64,000 nt of DNA from JAPOUP01 sp965201085 (lineage in GTDB: Bacteria; Pseudomonadota; Alphaproteobacteria; Rhodobacterales; Rhodobacteraceae): contig CBDAVS010000042.1 of NCBI GenBank assembly GCA_965201085.1, forward strand, positions 75,915-139,914. Reading direction: 5' to 3'. Shown in pieces: positions 8,983 through 18,800 of the stretch. The notes under the pieces were generated by a model that was given only the letters and a program-made list of their open reading frames with translations, had not been told where the DNA came from and did not search any database. A program made the position numbers and the translations under genes. Numbering within the stretch: the first letter of the stretch is position 1; each line of letters opens with the position of its first letter.

Positions 8983-9556
8983 GATTTCGTAAACCCAGCG
9001 GTTCTTATGGGCTGGTGTAAGACCGGATACCGGTGTTCGCGGTTCAAGCCTTTAATCAATCATGCCGCCAGCATTCGCTTTCCGGTTGCGTGATGCCTGG
9101 GTCTGGTGCGGTCGTTCGCAAGTCCCGACCACAGCATTGGTCGCATCGGGTAATGCCGGACAGCATCACGCCTGTCAGCCGATCGAACCAAAAAGCGGGT
9201 GATCCGAGTCCTAAAGCGATGATGTGGAGGGTGCCGATGGCCATATATGCCACTCCCTTTCCAGTGCGAGGCACTACATTCTCGGCGATCTCTCTACACC
9301 GGACCCAGTCGCCATCCGGCTTCACTTCATTGCTCTCGTCGTGGCTGACCTCGCCAGCGCCTACAACGATATAGGTGTCCGACGCTGTTTCGACCGCCCC
9401 GCGGCCGCCTCGAAGGAAACACACCCGCGCAGGCGCTTGGTGCCGGAAGACGACGGACCGCGAAGAGTTCGCGGACTTGCCCGGGCATTGGTCTCGTCTT
9501 CGGTGACATGATTACCTATCGCTATACCGATCCCCGCTACATTTTCCTGCGTAATG
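8983..9556. other. Region without recognisable gene between dioxygenase and ISa copy 1
   Basis: About 570 bases. The open frames on either strand have no family match that I can defend; one minus-strand frame contains TYIVVGAG, which resembles a dinucleotide-fold start but is isolated. It may be debris of a further sulfur-metabolism gene. Left uncalled. Confidence 0.3.
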
Positions 9557-11357
9557 AGTGTCTGCCAGAAAACCCCGTGTTTTTCCGGTGACAGGGCCGA
9601 ATCCGGCGGATTCCGGCTTCACGGGACCCTGGCCGGGCCCGTCGGAGCGCCGCCCGGGGCTTCGACGGGACGGCCGGTGGCGGGAACATATAGTGAACAT
9701 CCGGGCCTCCGCCGGCCCGCGGGCACGCCGGCGCGGGCCCCGCAGCGGCGGGGCCTTCCATGGGCCGGTTCACCGGTGGACGCCCCGGTCAGGCGGCGGC
9801 GGGGAGCACGGGGCGCTCCCTCGCCGGCGGCATCAGGCCGGGGCGGTGGACATTCGCGGCCAGCACCGCCAGCGCCACGGCGCCGGCGAAACCCTCCTTT
9901 CCGTGGCTCCGCACCCGGTCGAGGCCACGGTGCTCCAGGCTGTTGATGGCCGACCCGCCGGCGGCGTGGGCGCGCCGCGCCCCGCGGAACGCCTCCCCGC
10001 TTTCCCGGACGCGGTCCGCCTTCGACAGCCTGCCTTTCCACGGCATGGCGTCGGCTCCGGCATCCCGGCAGGCCCCGACCGGTCCGGGGGGCTGTGCGGA
10101 CCGCGGTCGAAGCCCACCACCGACAGGTCGGGGAACCGGGCCCGCGCCTCCCCGTCCATGGGGACCGCCACGTCCACGTCGCTCCCCTCCCACATCACCG
10201 AACGGTGCGGGAGGAATCCGTGACTGTCCTCAGGGACGCGGACGGGAACGCCGGGCTCCACCGGGACCCCGGCCTTTCCCTTCGATATCCAGCGGGTGTG
10301 CGGCCCGGATATCGGGTGCACCTTCCCGCGGTGCGGGACCGTCCCTCCCTTCAGGATCCGCCGTCCGGTCAGGTCCGCCCGGTGCCTGACATGGCCGATG
10401 AGGCCCCGGATGCCGTCGCCGGACCCCGGGATGCCCGATGTTCCGTCGATCTCCGCGCGGCGTCGCTCCGCCCTGTCCGCCAGCTTCAGGGCCAGCCGGA
10501 GCGGCGCCTCCACGTCCCTCGGGCGCGGGTTGGCGAGCCGTGACGTGGCCACCCGGAGGTAGCCTTTCCGGAGCTTTCCGCAAAGGTATTCCTTCCGCCG
10601 CAGCCGGGCGGCCCAGGCCCCCCGCAGGCCCGGGACACGTCCCGGACCATGCACCGCGCCGCGTCCATCGGCAGGCTGCGGTCGGTCGGATGGTGGACGT
10701 CGGTCCCGGCCACGAAGGAATGACGGCGGCCGCTCAACGCGGCGCCAGGCTTTTTTCCGGCCACCCTGTGGCCCCTCTCCACGACCATCCTTCCGACCTC
10801 GGCGGGAAGCTCCGGCGTGAGGAGCGACACGCTGTCAACCAGACGCCGGTATCCGTATCCGTCCCCGTCCCATGATCCTTGGCCCGGCCTCCGGCCTTCG
10901 CCGGATCGGGATGTGTTGGTTCGCCGGTTCCCGAAGCCGGTCGAAACCGCACCCGGGACCCTGCTTCACCACGCTGAGCGCCAGGATGGTCAACGGTTCC
11001 ATCCCCGGCCCGCCGACCCGGCGGCTCCTTCCGGGCAGCACCATCCTGCCCGGAAGCCCGAACAGCCGCTTTCGGGTTCCTTCGTCGCCGCAGGGGTCCT
11101 GGAGGCCGATCAGGATCGCCGGGATGTCGTCCCGCGACCTCACGTCCAGCCTGATCCTCATGATGTCGGGGGCGTCGGGCCTCCGCCGGGTGTCGTGGAC
11201 CCTGCGCATGGGGGCCTCCTGAAGGGGAGGATCGGCGGATTCCGCAGCATATGGTGGCGAATCCGCCCCCTGACTGCCATATCCGGTGAATTCCCGTAAG
11301 GCGGATTCCGTCATTTACCGCTAAAAACCGCAGCCTGGCGGTTTTCTGGCGGACACT
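9557..11357 (-). mobile_element. ISa copy 1 (ISNCY-type, ISDol1-like), decayed
   Basis: 1801 bp bounded by inverted ends beginning AGTGTC(T/C)GCCAGAAAACC. The transposase reads on the minus strand in three frames. The N-terminal piece (stop at 10835) has KSRDDIPAILIGLQ-like and GxPGMEP motifs, the middle piece has SLLTPEL and GTDVHHPTDRSL, and a C-terminal piece lies near 9.8-10.2 kb. The core GPHTRWISKGKAGVPVEPGV matches the family motif EPHTxWISKGKAGVPVELG with glutamate to glycine and leucine to proline changes. The flanks do not give a clean 5-bp duplication. The element separates the persulfide dioxygenase gene from the DUF442 gene. Confidence 0.8.
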
Positions 11358-11607
11358 AATTATCCGCCGCGGACCGCTGTCGATTGACACCTTTAAGCCA
11401 GTTGAATCATTAAACCGCGTTACACCGGCGAACAGCCCAACGGCGCAACTTCGGTCGTAACGTTTCAATGGTCGTCTGCCTGACCGGAAATTCAGGTTCA
11501 TTGTCTGGCAAAGAAATTATCGTCTGCCGAGCGGCCACCATACCAAGAAACCGCAAATATGACTGCCCTGTGGACTCGCTGAACTGGTGTGTATAGAATG
11601 AGGATTC
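11358..11607. other. Upstream region of the DUF442 gene
   Basis: About 250 bases between ISa and the DUF442 start, of ordinary A/T content. GTATAGAAT at about 11591-11599 resembles a -10 element, and GAGGATT precedes the ATG. If active, it would allow expression independent of the separated dioxygenase. Confidence 0.3.
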
Positions 11608-12060
11608 ATGGAGATACGCTACATCACATCCGATTTTGCGGTTTCACCGCAGGTTGACGCTGATGACATGAAGGCGATCGCCACTGAAGGTTTCGTAGCC
11701 GTTATAAACAATCGGCCCGACGCCGAGGTGCCGGTAGAACTGCGATCCGAATCGATGCGGGCGGCCGCCGAGGCCGCAGGTCTGTCCTATGTCGAAAATC
11801 CGGTGATCAATGGCGCGATGACCATGGACATGGTTCAGCGCCAGCACGAGGCCACCGATGCCTATGAGGGTCCGGTTCTGGCATGGTGCCGGACCGGAAC
11901 GCGGTCTTCGATAGTGTGGGCACTTGGTCGGGCAGGGCACCTCCCGACGAACGAAATTATGCAAAGCCTTGCGCGCGCTGGATATGAACTTCCGGCATTG
12001 GCACCTCAGATCGACATGCTGGCGAACGAGGCTACGAGTGCCGGAAACTCATCTGATTAG
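11608..12060 (+). CDS. DUF442/TIGR01244-family phosphatase-like sulfurtransferase
   Basis: A 150-residue protein of the DUF442 family, a dual-specificity-phosphatase-like fold that often acts as the rhodanese-like partner of persulfide dioxygenase. The active-site loop AWCRTGTRSS matches the CxxGxRS signature, with cysteine and arginine intact. GFVAVINNRPDAE near residue 28 is the conserved first strand and loop. In many alphaproteobacteria this gene is next to, or fused with, the MBL-fold gene found here at 8119-8982. An ISa element now lies between them. The ATG has GAGG upstream. Confidence 0.85.
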   Translation: MEIRYITSDFAVSPQVDADDMKAIATEGFVAVINNRPDAEVPVELRSESMRAAAEAAGLSYVENPVINGAMTMDMVQRQHEATDAYEGPVLAWCRTGTRSSIVWALGRAGHLPTNEIMQSLARAGYELPALAPQIDMLANEATSAGNSSD

Positions 12061-12396
12061 CAAACAAATGTAGAGGCGGTTGGTGCAACGACGAGCGGTC
12101 TGCTGGTCCCGTCAACCGGGGATTGGTCCTCAGACCGTGCGAGGGCGAAACCGCTCGATGCGATGGAGCTTTTTGGGTGCATCCCGGATTATTTGATCAG
12201 GCGGTCGCTGTGAGTTCGGTTCTGCAGTGGAGGAAGTCGGGCCATGACCCGTTCATGAGGCAGCATTTTATGGACATGACCGCGATGGCGCCGGCGGTGC
12301 TCCAATGTCTGCTGGCCCGTTTCAGCAGTCGGACCACGACCTGTCCGCAGGCGCTCTCGATCACCCGGGACCCGATCCGCATGCCCTGCCTACGGT
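12061..12396. other. Unassigned region between DUF442 gene and ISa copy 2
   Basis: About 335 bases. A 91-codon open frame on the plus strand has no ribosome site and no recognisable motif. The final bases (ACGGT, 12392-12396) are the left target duplication of ISa copy 2. Confidence 0.35.
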
Positions 12397-15033
12397 AGTG
12401 TCTGCCAGAAACCCCCGTGTTCTTCCGGTGACCGGGCCGAATCCGGCGGATTCCGGCTTCACGGGACGGTCGGTGGCGGGAACATATGATGAACATCCGG
12501 TCCTCCGCCGGCCCGCGGGCACGCCGGTGCGGGCCCCGCAGCGGCGGGACCTTCCATGGGCCGGTTCACCGGTGGACGCCCCGGTCAGGCGGCGGCGGGG
12601 AGCACGGGGCGCTCCCTCGCCGGCGAAACCCTCCATTCCGTGGCTCCGCACCCGGTCGAGGCCACGGTGCTCCAGGCTGCTGATGGCCGACCCGCCGGCG
12701 GCGTGGGCGCGCCGCGCCCCGCGGAACGCCTCCCCGCTTTCCCGGACGCGGTCCGCCTTCGACAGCCTGCCCCTGCGGGGCATGGCGTCGGCTCCGGCAT
12801 CCCGGCAGGCCCCAGCCGGTCCGGGGGGCTGTGCGGACCCCGGTCGAAGCTCACCACCGACAGGTCGGGGAACCGGGCCCGCGCCTCCCCGCCCATGGGG
12901 ACCGCCACGTCCACGTCGCTCCCCTCCCGCATCACCGAATGGTGCGGGAGGAATCCGTGACGGTCCTCCAGGCACGCGGACGGGGACGCCGGGCTCCACC
13001 GGGACCCCGGCCTTTCCCTTCGATATCCAGCGGGTGTGCGGCCCGGATATCGGGTGCACCTTCCCGCGGTGCGGGACCGTCCCTCCCTTCAGGATCCACC
13101 GTCCGGTCAGGTCCGCCCGGTGCCTGACATGGCCGATGAAGCTCCGGATACTGTCCGATGAGCCCGGGATACCCAACCTGCCGTCGATCTCCGCGCGGCT
13201 CGCCTCCGCCCTGTCCGCCAGCTTCAGCGCCAGCCGGAGCGGCGCCTCCACGTCCCTCGGGCGCGGGTTGGCGAGCCGTGACGTGGCCACCCGGAGGTAG
13301 CCTTTCCGGAGCTTTTCCGCAAAGGTATTCCTTCCGCCGTCAGCTGGGCGGCCCCAGGCCCCCCGCAGGCGCGGGACACGTCCCGGACCATGCACCGCGC
13401 CGCGTCCATCGGCAGGCTGCGGTCGGTCGGATGGTGGACGTCGGTCCCGGCCACGAAGGAGTCACGGCGGCCGCGCAACGCGTCGCCAGGCTTTTCCGCC
13501 GCCATGATCCGTGGCCCGGTCTCCGGCCTCCCCTGTGGCCCCTCTCCACGACCGTCCTTCCGACCTCGGCGAGGAGTTCCGGCGTGAGGAGCGACACGCT
13601 GTCAACCAGCCGCCGGTATTCGTATCCGTCCCATGATCCGTGGCCCGGCCTCCGGCCTCCGCCGGATCGGGATGTGCTGGTTCGCCGGTTCCTGAAGCCG
13701 GTCGAAGGGCGTGGCCCGAGCGGAGGAGGCGGGCCGGTGTTGAGGGATCGCACCCGGGACCCTGCTTCACCGGGCCTCCCGGCGGCGGCAAGGCCCCGCG
13801 GCGGGAGGTGGCGCGCCCGTCCGGGCGAGGGAAGGGGTGGCCCGACCGAAACCGGGCGGGCGCGCCTGCGGAATTCCCTCTCCCCCGTCGGCCGACGGGG
13901 CGAAGCGCCTCAGGGAGGCCGCGCCCGCGCGAAAGCCTCCGCCGGCGTCAGGTAGCCGAGCGCCTTGCGGGGGCGCGCGTTCAGGATGTCCTGGACCCGC
14001 TTCACGCGGGCGTCCGTGACCTGCCGCAGGTCGGTCCCCTTCGGCAGGTACTGGCGCAGCAGCCCGTTGGTGTGCCCGTTCAGGCCCGCTCCCACGAGTG
14101 GTAGGGCGTCGCGAAGAAGAAGTCGGCCTCCAGCGCCTTCGCCACCTTCGCGTGCCCCGCGAACTCCTTGCCGTTGTCCGCCGTGATCGTGTGGACCCTG
14201 GCGCCGAGCCCCTTGAGAAGGTCGGTCATCGCCTCGCCGACCGCCTCCGCCTTCTTTCCGTCAACCCGTTGGAGAAGCGTGAATTTCGAGCATCTGTCCA
14301 CAAGCGACACCACCGCACCGCTGTGTCCCCCGCCGATCACCGTGTCCGCTTCCCAGTCGCCGATTCCCGCCTTCGCCCCGACCTCTTTCGGGCGCTCCGG
14401 GATGTCCCTCCGGCCCGGGATGTGACCCCGGCCCGCGTGGCGGCCACCCTTCCAGTTCGGTTTCTTTCCCCCGCCGCCGCAGGTGCCCGAAAAGCGTTCC
14501 TCCGTCCCTGCGGTCCGCGCGTACGAGGTCGTATATCCGCTGACGGCCGACCATGCCGGGGTCCTCCAGCCGGAGACGCCCCGAGACCTGTTCCGGGCTC
14601 CAGCCCTCCTCCAGCTTCGCCACGACCTTCGCCCAGCGCTCCTCCGTCAGCTTCCTCGGGACCGAAGAGGCCTCGCTCCGGCGCTTGGTGGCCTTCCTCC
14701 ACGCCTGTCCCTGCCGGTATCCCCGCCCGCCGCCGTCGCGTCGGATCTCCCGCGATATGGTGGCCGGATGGCGGCCCAGCTGCCTGGCGATGGCCCCGTT
14801 CGAAAGCCCGCTTTTCCCCGTCGCGTATATCTGGCATCTTTCGTCGAAGGTCAGATGACGGTAGCCCTCGGCATGACACTCTCCTATCCTGAGCACAGGG
14901 ACTGTCGCCGTTATCTGGCCGATTCGCAGGATGCTGCACCCGAAACGCGGCTTCCCACCATCAACGGTGTTGCACTTCAGAGCGGAACGGGGGCGCGAAA
15001 AATCCGCAGCCTGACGGTTTTCTGGCGGACACT
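12397..15033 (-). mobile_element. ISa copy 2, interrupted by an IS30 element
   Basis: The element is bounded by the ISa ends and flanked by a perfect 5-bp target duplication ACGGT (12392-12396 and 15034-15038), so 12397-15033 entered as one ISa that was later disrupted. The C-terminal and middle transposase segments occupy 12.4-13.7 kb on the minus strand, in several frames. The N-terminal part of the transposase is missing. After a mosaic junction near 13.7 kb, IS30 sequence fills the rest up to about 14992. The last 40 bases are the ISa terminus. The coding remnants carry the same C/G-ward missense changes as copy 1. Confidence 0.8.
13706..14992 (-). mobile_element. IS30-family copy D, near-intact transposase broken by one-base indels
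   Basis: The minus strand encodes an IS30 transposase almost identical in protein sequence to the intact copy at 33438-34403. Differences include one lost C at the ATG (14880 region), an extra G in a G-run after GHLRRRG, and one lost G near the WERG motif. These put the N-terminal half (14261-14896) and the DDE core (14080-14340, with ITADNGKEFAGH) in different frames. The outer inverted repeat is intact at the right end; the left end is replaced by a mosaic of IS30 and ISa sequence. It lies 40 bases from the ISa terminus. Confidence 0.8.
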
Positions 15034-15203
15034 ACGGTATTCACCGTAGCGCATTCGCGTGCGGTTGGCCCTGTAACAATCGAGGCATCTGTACACGGCT
15101 TCGAGCGCCTCCCGGTAGTGTTCGAGGATGGCCATGACACCGGTGACCTTTCTGGCTTTCAGGTCTGTCCTGTTCCCCTTCGGCCTGGCCTTCCTTTCCG
15201 TTT
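15034..15203. other. Spacer between ISa copy 2 and the IS1595 remnant
   Basis: About 170 bases beginning with the right ACGGT target duplication. A minus-strand fragment reads like a short basic segment (EHYREALEAVYRCLDCYRA), but no family is recognised. It may be a remnant of the gene hit by both elements. Confidence 0.3.
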
Positions 15204-16044
15204 GGCTCAGTTCCACAATTGCAGCGTTCCGCCGTCCGGTACCGCTCCCCGCGGCGCTCCGCGGGGTCCGCTGACGCTCCCGAAGGGGGTGATATCGCCG
15301 GGAAAGGCCTGTCCGGCGGCGGGACGGGCCGGAATCCGTCACGCCCGCCGACTCCCGCGCGGACGGGAGTGCGCGCCGGTCCGCCGGCGGTCCACGGAGG
15401 TGGGGACACACACTTTTCCATTCGGTATCCCGCGCCTTTTCGCCCGCATACCTCTCTTCCCCGGCTTCCGGGGCAGGTCCCGCCGCCGGCCCCCGACGAC
15501 AGGGGAAAACACCTCCCATCGGCCTCCACGACGCCGGCCGGTCCGTGGCACCATGCGAACGCCGTCTTCGGGTCGGTCCCCGTACCGGCGGCGGTCTTCC
15601 GGAGGACGGGGCCGCCGGACATCGGCCCGACACACCGCCTGCGGGTCGCGCCGTTCCTGCGGGAACGGCGCCGGACCGTTCCTGTCCCTGCCGGGAAGGT
15701 GCGCCCGCGGCTCCGGCACGCGAACCCGCGCGCCGACCGCGACGGTCCGCGGCCAACGACCTCCGCATGGCGGCGCCGCCGGCGGGTGGAAGGGGCCGGA
15801 GCCCCGCATGGCCCGGAATCCGGGGGGCCGGCCGGCGGGACCCGCCGGGCCCTGGCCGTGTCGGACCGGGAAAGCGGGGCGGGCGGCCGTTGGATGACGT
15901 CCATGGTGAACCCATGGGCGGCGTAGGAGGAACATACGGGCCTCGCCCTGAAAACGGTTCCTGGTATCCATCGCGTTATTACAGCGGGTTGCGGCGGCCA
16001 GGCCGAATCGGTGACGAAATTCGCTGCAATTGTGGAACTGAGCC
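15204..16044 (-). mobile_element. IS1595-family remnant with intact inverted ends
   Basis: 841 bp bounded by a perfect 23-bp inverted repeat (15204-15226 and 16022-16044), core CTCAGTTCCACAATTGCAGC. On the minus strand, frame-scattered motifs match IS1595 (ISPna2-like) transposases: KTAFAWCHG, VVEADGRCF for the first catalytic aspartate region, and DLPRKPGKRGMRAKRRG followed by a VCVPTSVDRRRTGAHS block. Family elements are about 1 kb, so a little is missing and at least two frameshifts are present. I see no target duplication. Confidence 0.65.
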
Positions 16045-16345
16045 AATATAAATGGAAAAGGCGTTCGTCCTCGCCTTCGCGGACCGCCGGAAAGGGCCGT
16101 TCCCGGAGCCCACCTGCCTCGGGCGCCTGTCGGTTGGCGACCTAGAAAGGCCCTTCGTCGCGCCGGCGCGAAGGCCCTGCCCGCCATGGAGATGGCCCTC
16201 GCCCGGCGTGGCGGATTCCGGCCTGTCCCGCCGCTGGACCGGCTTTTCCTGTCGATATCACTCCCTTCGGGAGCGTCAGCGGACCCCACGGAGCGCTGCG
16301 GGAGCGGGACCGGACGGCGAAACGCTGCGATTGTGAAACCGAGCC
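16045..16345 (+). mobile_element. Second, truncated IS1595 fragment in opposite orientation
   Basis: The right end, CGCTGCGATTGTGAAACCGAGCC in two parts at 16323-16345, is a variant of the IS1595 terminus. The sequence from roughly 16210 to 16345 is an inverted, diverged repeat of 15204-15350. Only one end remains. It lies immediately upstream of the sugar transporter promoter region. Confidence 0.6.
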
Positions 16346-16399
16346 TTACTGAAGGGGGATGAGTGTTGCTGGCTTGAATATTTTATCGCCCGCAGGCAC

Positions 16400-16445
16400 T
16401 TGACAGGGGGTAAAGAGATCAAGTAACTAAATAGTGCGTTACTTG
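16400..16445 (+). promoter_or_regulatory. Promoter with overlapping operator palindrome of the sugar ABC operon
   Basis: A perfect TTGACA (16400-16405) is followed about 17-18 bases later by TAACTA as a weak -10. Overlapping the -10 is a perfect inverted repeat, CAAGTAAC (16420-16427) and GTTACTTG (16438-16445), separated by 10 bases. This placement is typical of a repressor operator. No regulator gene is nearby, so the cognate protein (LacI, DeoR, GntR or ROK type) is unknown and may be encoded elsewhere. Confidence 0.55.
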
Positions 16446-16540
16446 TTCTATCACGGCGGGTGCGCGGTCCTCGGAGGTGTGAGTCTGGAGGGCCGGTTTA
16501 ACCGACGTCTCCACAGGGGCGGCGAACATGGAGGAGCCCA

Positions 16541-17650
16541 ATGGCATTCATCAAGAAATTTATCGAGGCGGAGACGGTGTCGCGCCGGAACCTGCTGCTT
16601 GCAGGCGCTTACGGCGTCTCCGGCGCGGCGGCGCTGCGGATTCTCGGCCCGTCGCCGGCTATGGCGGCGACCTACGCCGACCCGACGGTCGCTTGGAGCT
16701 ACCGCAACCGGACCAACCCTTACTGGAACGAGATCGTCTCGGGCGGCGAGGCTTTCGTGGAGAGCCTTGGGCGGCCGAAGGACTTCCTGACCCACCTGAT
16801 CAACGAGGGCTCGTCGGAGAAATCGCTGGCGGACGTGAAGGCGCTGCTGGCGAAGACGAGCGGAGAGCTGGCACTGGCCATTGACACGAACGACGCCCCG
16901 AACGCGCGCCCGGTCGTGGAGGCGGTCGCGGAAGCGGGTGGTTACGTCTCGACGATCTGGAACAAGACCGATGACCTGCATCCGTGGGACTTCGGGGACA
17001 GCTACGTTTCGCACATGACCTGGTCGGACGAGGGCCCGGCGGAGCAGACGGCGCGGATTCTGCTTGAAGCCATGGGTGGAAAAGGTGGCGTTGTGCATCT
17101 AGGTGGCATCGCGTCGAACAACCCAGCGATCGAGCGCCTGAACGGGCTCAAAAACGCGCTCGCGGACTACCCGGACGTGGAACTGCTCGACGCGCAGCCC
17201 GCGGACTGGGACACGCAGAAGGCGAACCAGATCATGTCTTCGTTCATCACCCGCTACGGAGACGAGATCACCGGAGTGCACTGCGCGAACGACACAATTG
17301 GATACGGAGTCCTTGAAGCGCTGCGGGCCGAGGGGATGGATGTGCCGATCGTTACCTACGACGGCAACCCGCAGGCAGTGGACCTAGTGCGTGAAGGGCG
17401 TATCCTTGCGACGGTGTTCACCAACCCGCACTGGGGCGGAGGAATCACGGCGGCGCTGGCTTACCACGCGGCGACCGGCACGTTCAGGCCGTCGGAGGAG
17501 CCGCCGGAACACCGCGAGTTCTACGGCCCGACGATCATGGTAAGGCCAGAGGACGCAGCGGAGTTCAAGGCGAACTACCTCGACAACGTGCCGACCTACG
17601 ACTGGAACGACTTCTGGGGCCCGGCCAACGGGCAGATCCAGTACGGCTGA
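16541..17650 (+). CDS. Periplasmic sugar-binding protein of a ribose-type ABC importer
   Basis: 369 residues. The N-terminus has a twin-arginine-like export signal (SRRNLLLAGAYG, then a hydrophobic stretch ending at AMA). The mature part has the periplasmic-binding-protein type 1 fold of ribose/xylose-family binders, visible in GGVVHLGGIASNN, GVHCANDTIGYGVLEAL and VPIVTYDGNPQAVDLVREG. GGAGGAG just upstream supports the ATG at 16541. It is the first gene of an operon with two permeases and a double-domain ATPase. The sugar is not known; a polyol or pentose would fit the dehydrogenase gene at the end of the operon. Confidence 0.85.
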   Translation: MAFIKKFIEAETVSRRNLLLAGAYGVSGAAALRILGPSPAMAATYADPTVAWSYRNRTNPYWNEIVSGGEAFVESLGRPKDFLTHLINEGSSEKSLADVKALLAKTSGELALAIDTNDAPNARPVVEAVAEAGGYVSTIWNKTDDLHPWDFGDSYVSHMTWSDEGPAEQTARILLEAMGGKGGVVHLGGIASNNPAIERLNGLKNALADYPDVELLDAQPADWDTQKANQIMSSFITRYGDEITGVHCANDTIGYGVLEALRAEGMDVPIVTYDGNPQAVDLVREGRILATVFTNPHWGGGITAALAYHAATGTFRPSEEPPEHREFYGPTIMVRPEDAAEFKANYLDNVPTYDWNDFWGPANGQIQYG

Positions 17651-17746
17651 GCGAACCGCCGGCGCGGCCCTTGGCCGGGCCGCGCTCCAGACCTGATTCG
17701 GGCCAGTGCGGCACAGGCCACACACCCGGTATTCGGGAGGGGATGC

Positions 17747-18790
17747 ATGGCGAACGTGACGGCGCATGGGATAGGTGCATCCTGGTACCTGACCCGCGAA
17801 CGCATCTTTAAATGGGCACCGCTTATGGTGCTCATGTTTTTGATGCTGATCTTTCCGATCTTCGAATGGCTGGAGGATTTGCGCGAGGGCAAGGACCACA
17901 TCTATCTGCTGGACTCGCGCTTTTTCTCGATTCGCAACGCCGCGCGAATCGCTGTCGCCGCCGCCCCGGCGCTCATGGTCGCGATCGGGGTGACCTTCAT
18001 AATCATCATGGGCTCGATCGACCTGTCGATGGAGGGAACGGTTTCCGTCAGCGCCGTCGTCTTCGCCTTCACCTTCATCGCACTGGGCGGGACGCTGGCG
18101 AGCTGGGCCTGGCTGGCCATTCCTCTGGCGCTGCTTGTCGGGGCGGCCATGGGCTTCATCAACGGGCTTATCCATGTCCGCCTGAAGATCCCTTCTTTCA
18201 TGGCGTCACTTGCCATGGGATTTGTCGGAACCGGCTTCGCGCTGCTCCTCACAGACGGCGACCGAATCCGGGTCGAGGACGAGCTCTTCCGTTCACTGCT
18301 GACAGTTCGCTGGCTTAATTTTCCGATCATGTGCTATGCGGCGCTCGCCGCGCTGCTTGTCGCCTGGTTCCTTCAGTCGCGCACGACGCTTGCCCGAAAC
18401 TTCTACGCCATCGGGGGTGGTGAGGAACTGGCGGAAGCGAGCGGACTCAATGTCGCGAGGGTGCGGATCCTCGGCTTCACGCTCGCCGGCGTCTTCTTCG
18501 CGCTTGGCGCTCTGATGGCCGTAGGCCGGATCGGAATCGCCGAAACCGTCACGGGCAAGGACTTCATGTTCATCTCGATCACCGCTGTTGTCGTCGGCGG
18601 CACGGCCCTATGGGGCGGGATCGGAGGCGTCTGGAACACTCTGGTGGGCGTGCTCATCGTGAACGTCATCAACAACGGCATGGTTGTGATCGGCCTGCCG
18701 AACTTTGCGCAGGACGGCGTTCTCGGCGTCCTCGTCATCATAGCGGTGGTGCTGTCCACGAACCGCAGAACGATCAGCTTCGTGAAATAG
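17747..18790 (+). CDS. Sugar ABC transporter permease (RbsC-like), first copy
   Basis: 347 residues with about nine or ten hydrophobic helices, of the BPD_transp_2 family. It begins after a 96-base gap from the binding-protein gene. The conserved permease features IIMGSIDLSMEGTVSVSAV and GRIGIAETVTGKDFMFISITAVVVGGTALWGG (read in two parts) include the loop that contacts the ATPase. The protein sits in the inner membrane and pairs with the second permease at 20314-21258, presumably as a heterodimer. GGGAGGGG precedes the ATG at 17747. No defects seen. Confidence 0.88.
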   Translation: MANVTAHGIGASWYLTRERIFKWAPLMVLMFLMLIFPIFEWLEDLREGKDHIYLLDSRFFSIRNAARIAVAAAPALMVAIGVTFIIIMGSIDLSMEGTVSVSAVVFAFTFIALGGTLASWAWLAIPLALLVGAAMGFINGLIHVRLKIPSFMASLAMGFVGTGFALLLTDGDRIRVEDELFRSLLTVRWLNFPIMCYAALAALLVAWFLQSRTTLARNFYAIGGGEELAEASGLNVARVRILGFTLAGVFFALGALMAVGRIGIAETVTGKDFMFISITAVVVGGTALWGGIGGVWNTLVGVLIVNVINNGMVVIGLPNFAQDGVLGVLVIIAVVLSTNRRTISFVK

Positions 18791-18800
18791 GGGCGGAGCG

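Noticed and set aside
9056..9424. Minus-strand ORF with a TYIVVGAG segment resembling a dinucleotide fold
   Set aside because: Only one short motif matches, with no further glycine pattern or C-terminal domain; it could be chance.
12305..13300. 331-codon plus-strand ORF across ISa copy 2
   Set aside because: It is antisense to the ISa transposase remnant. Composition is arginine/proline/serine low-complexity; the minus strand has the real transposase motifs.
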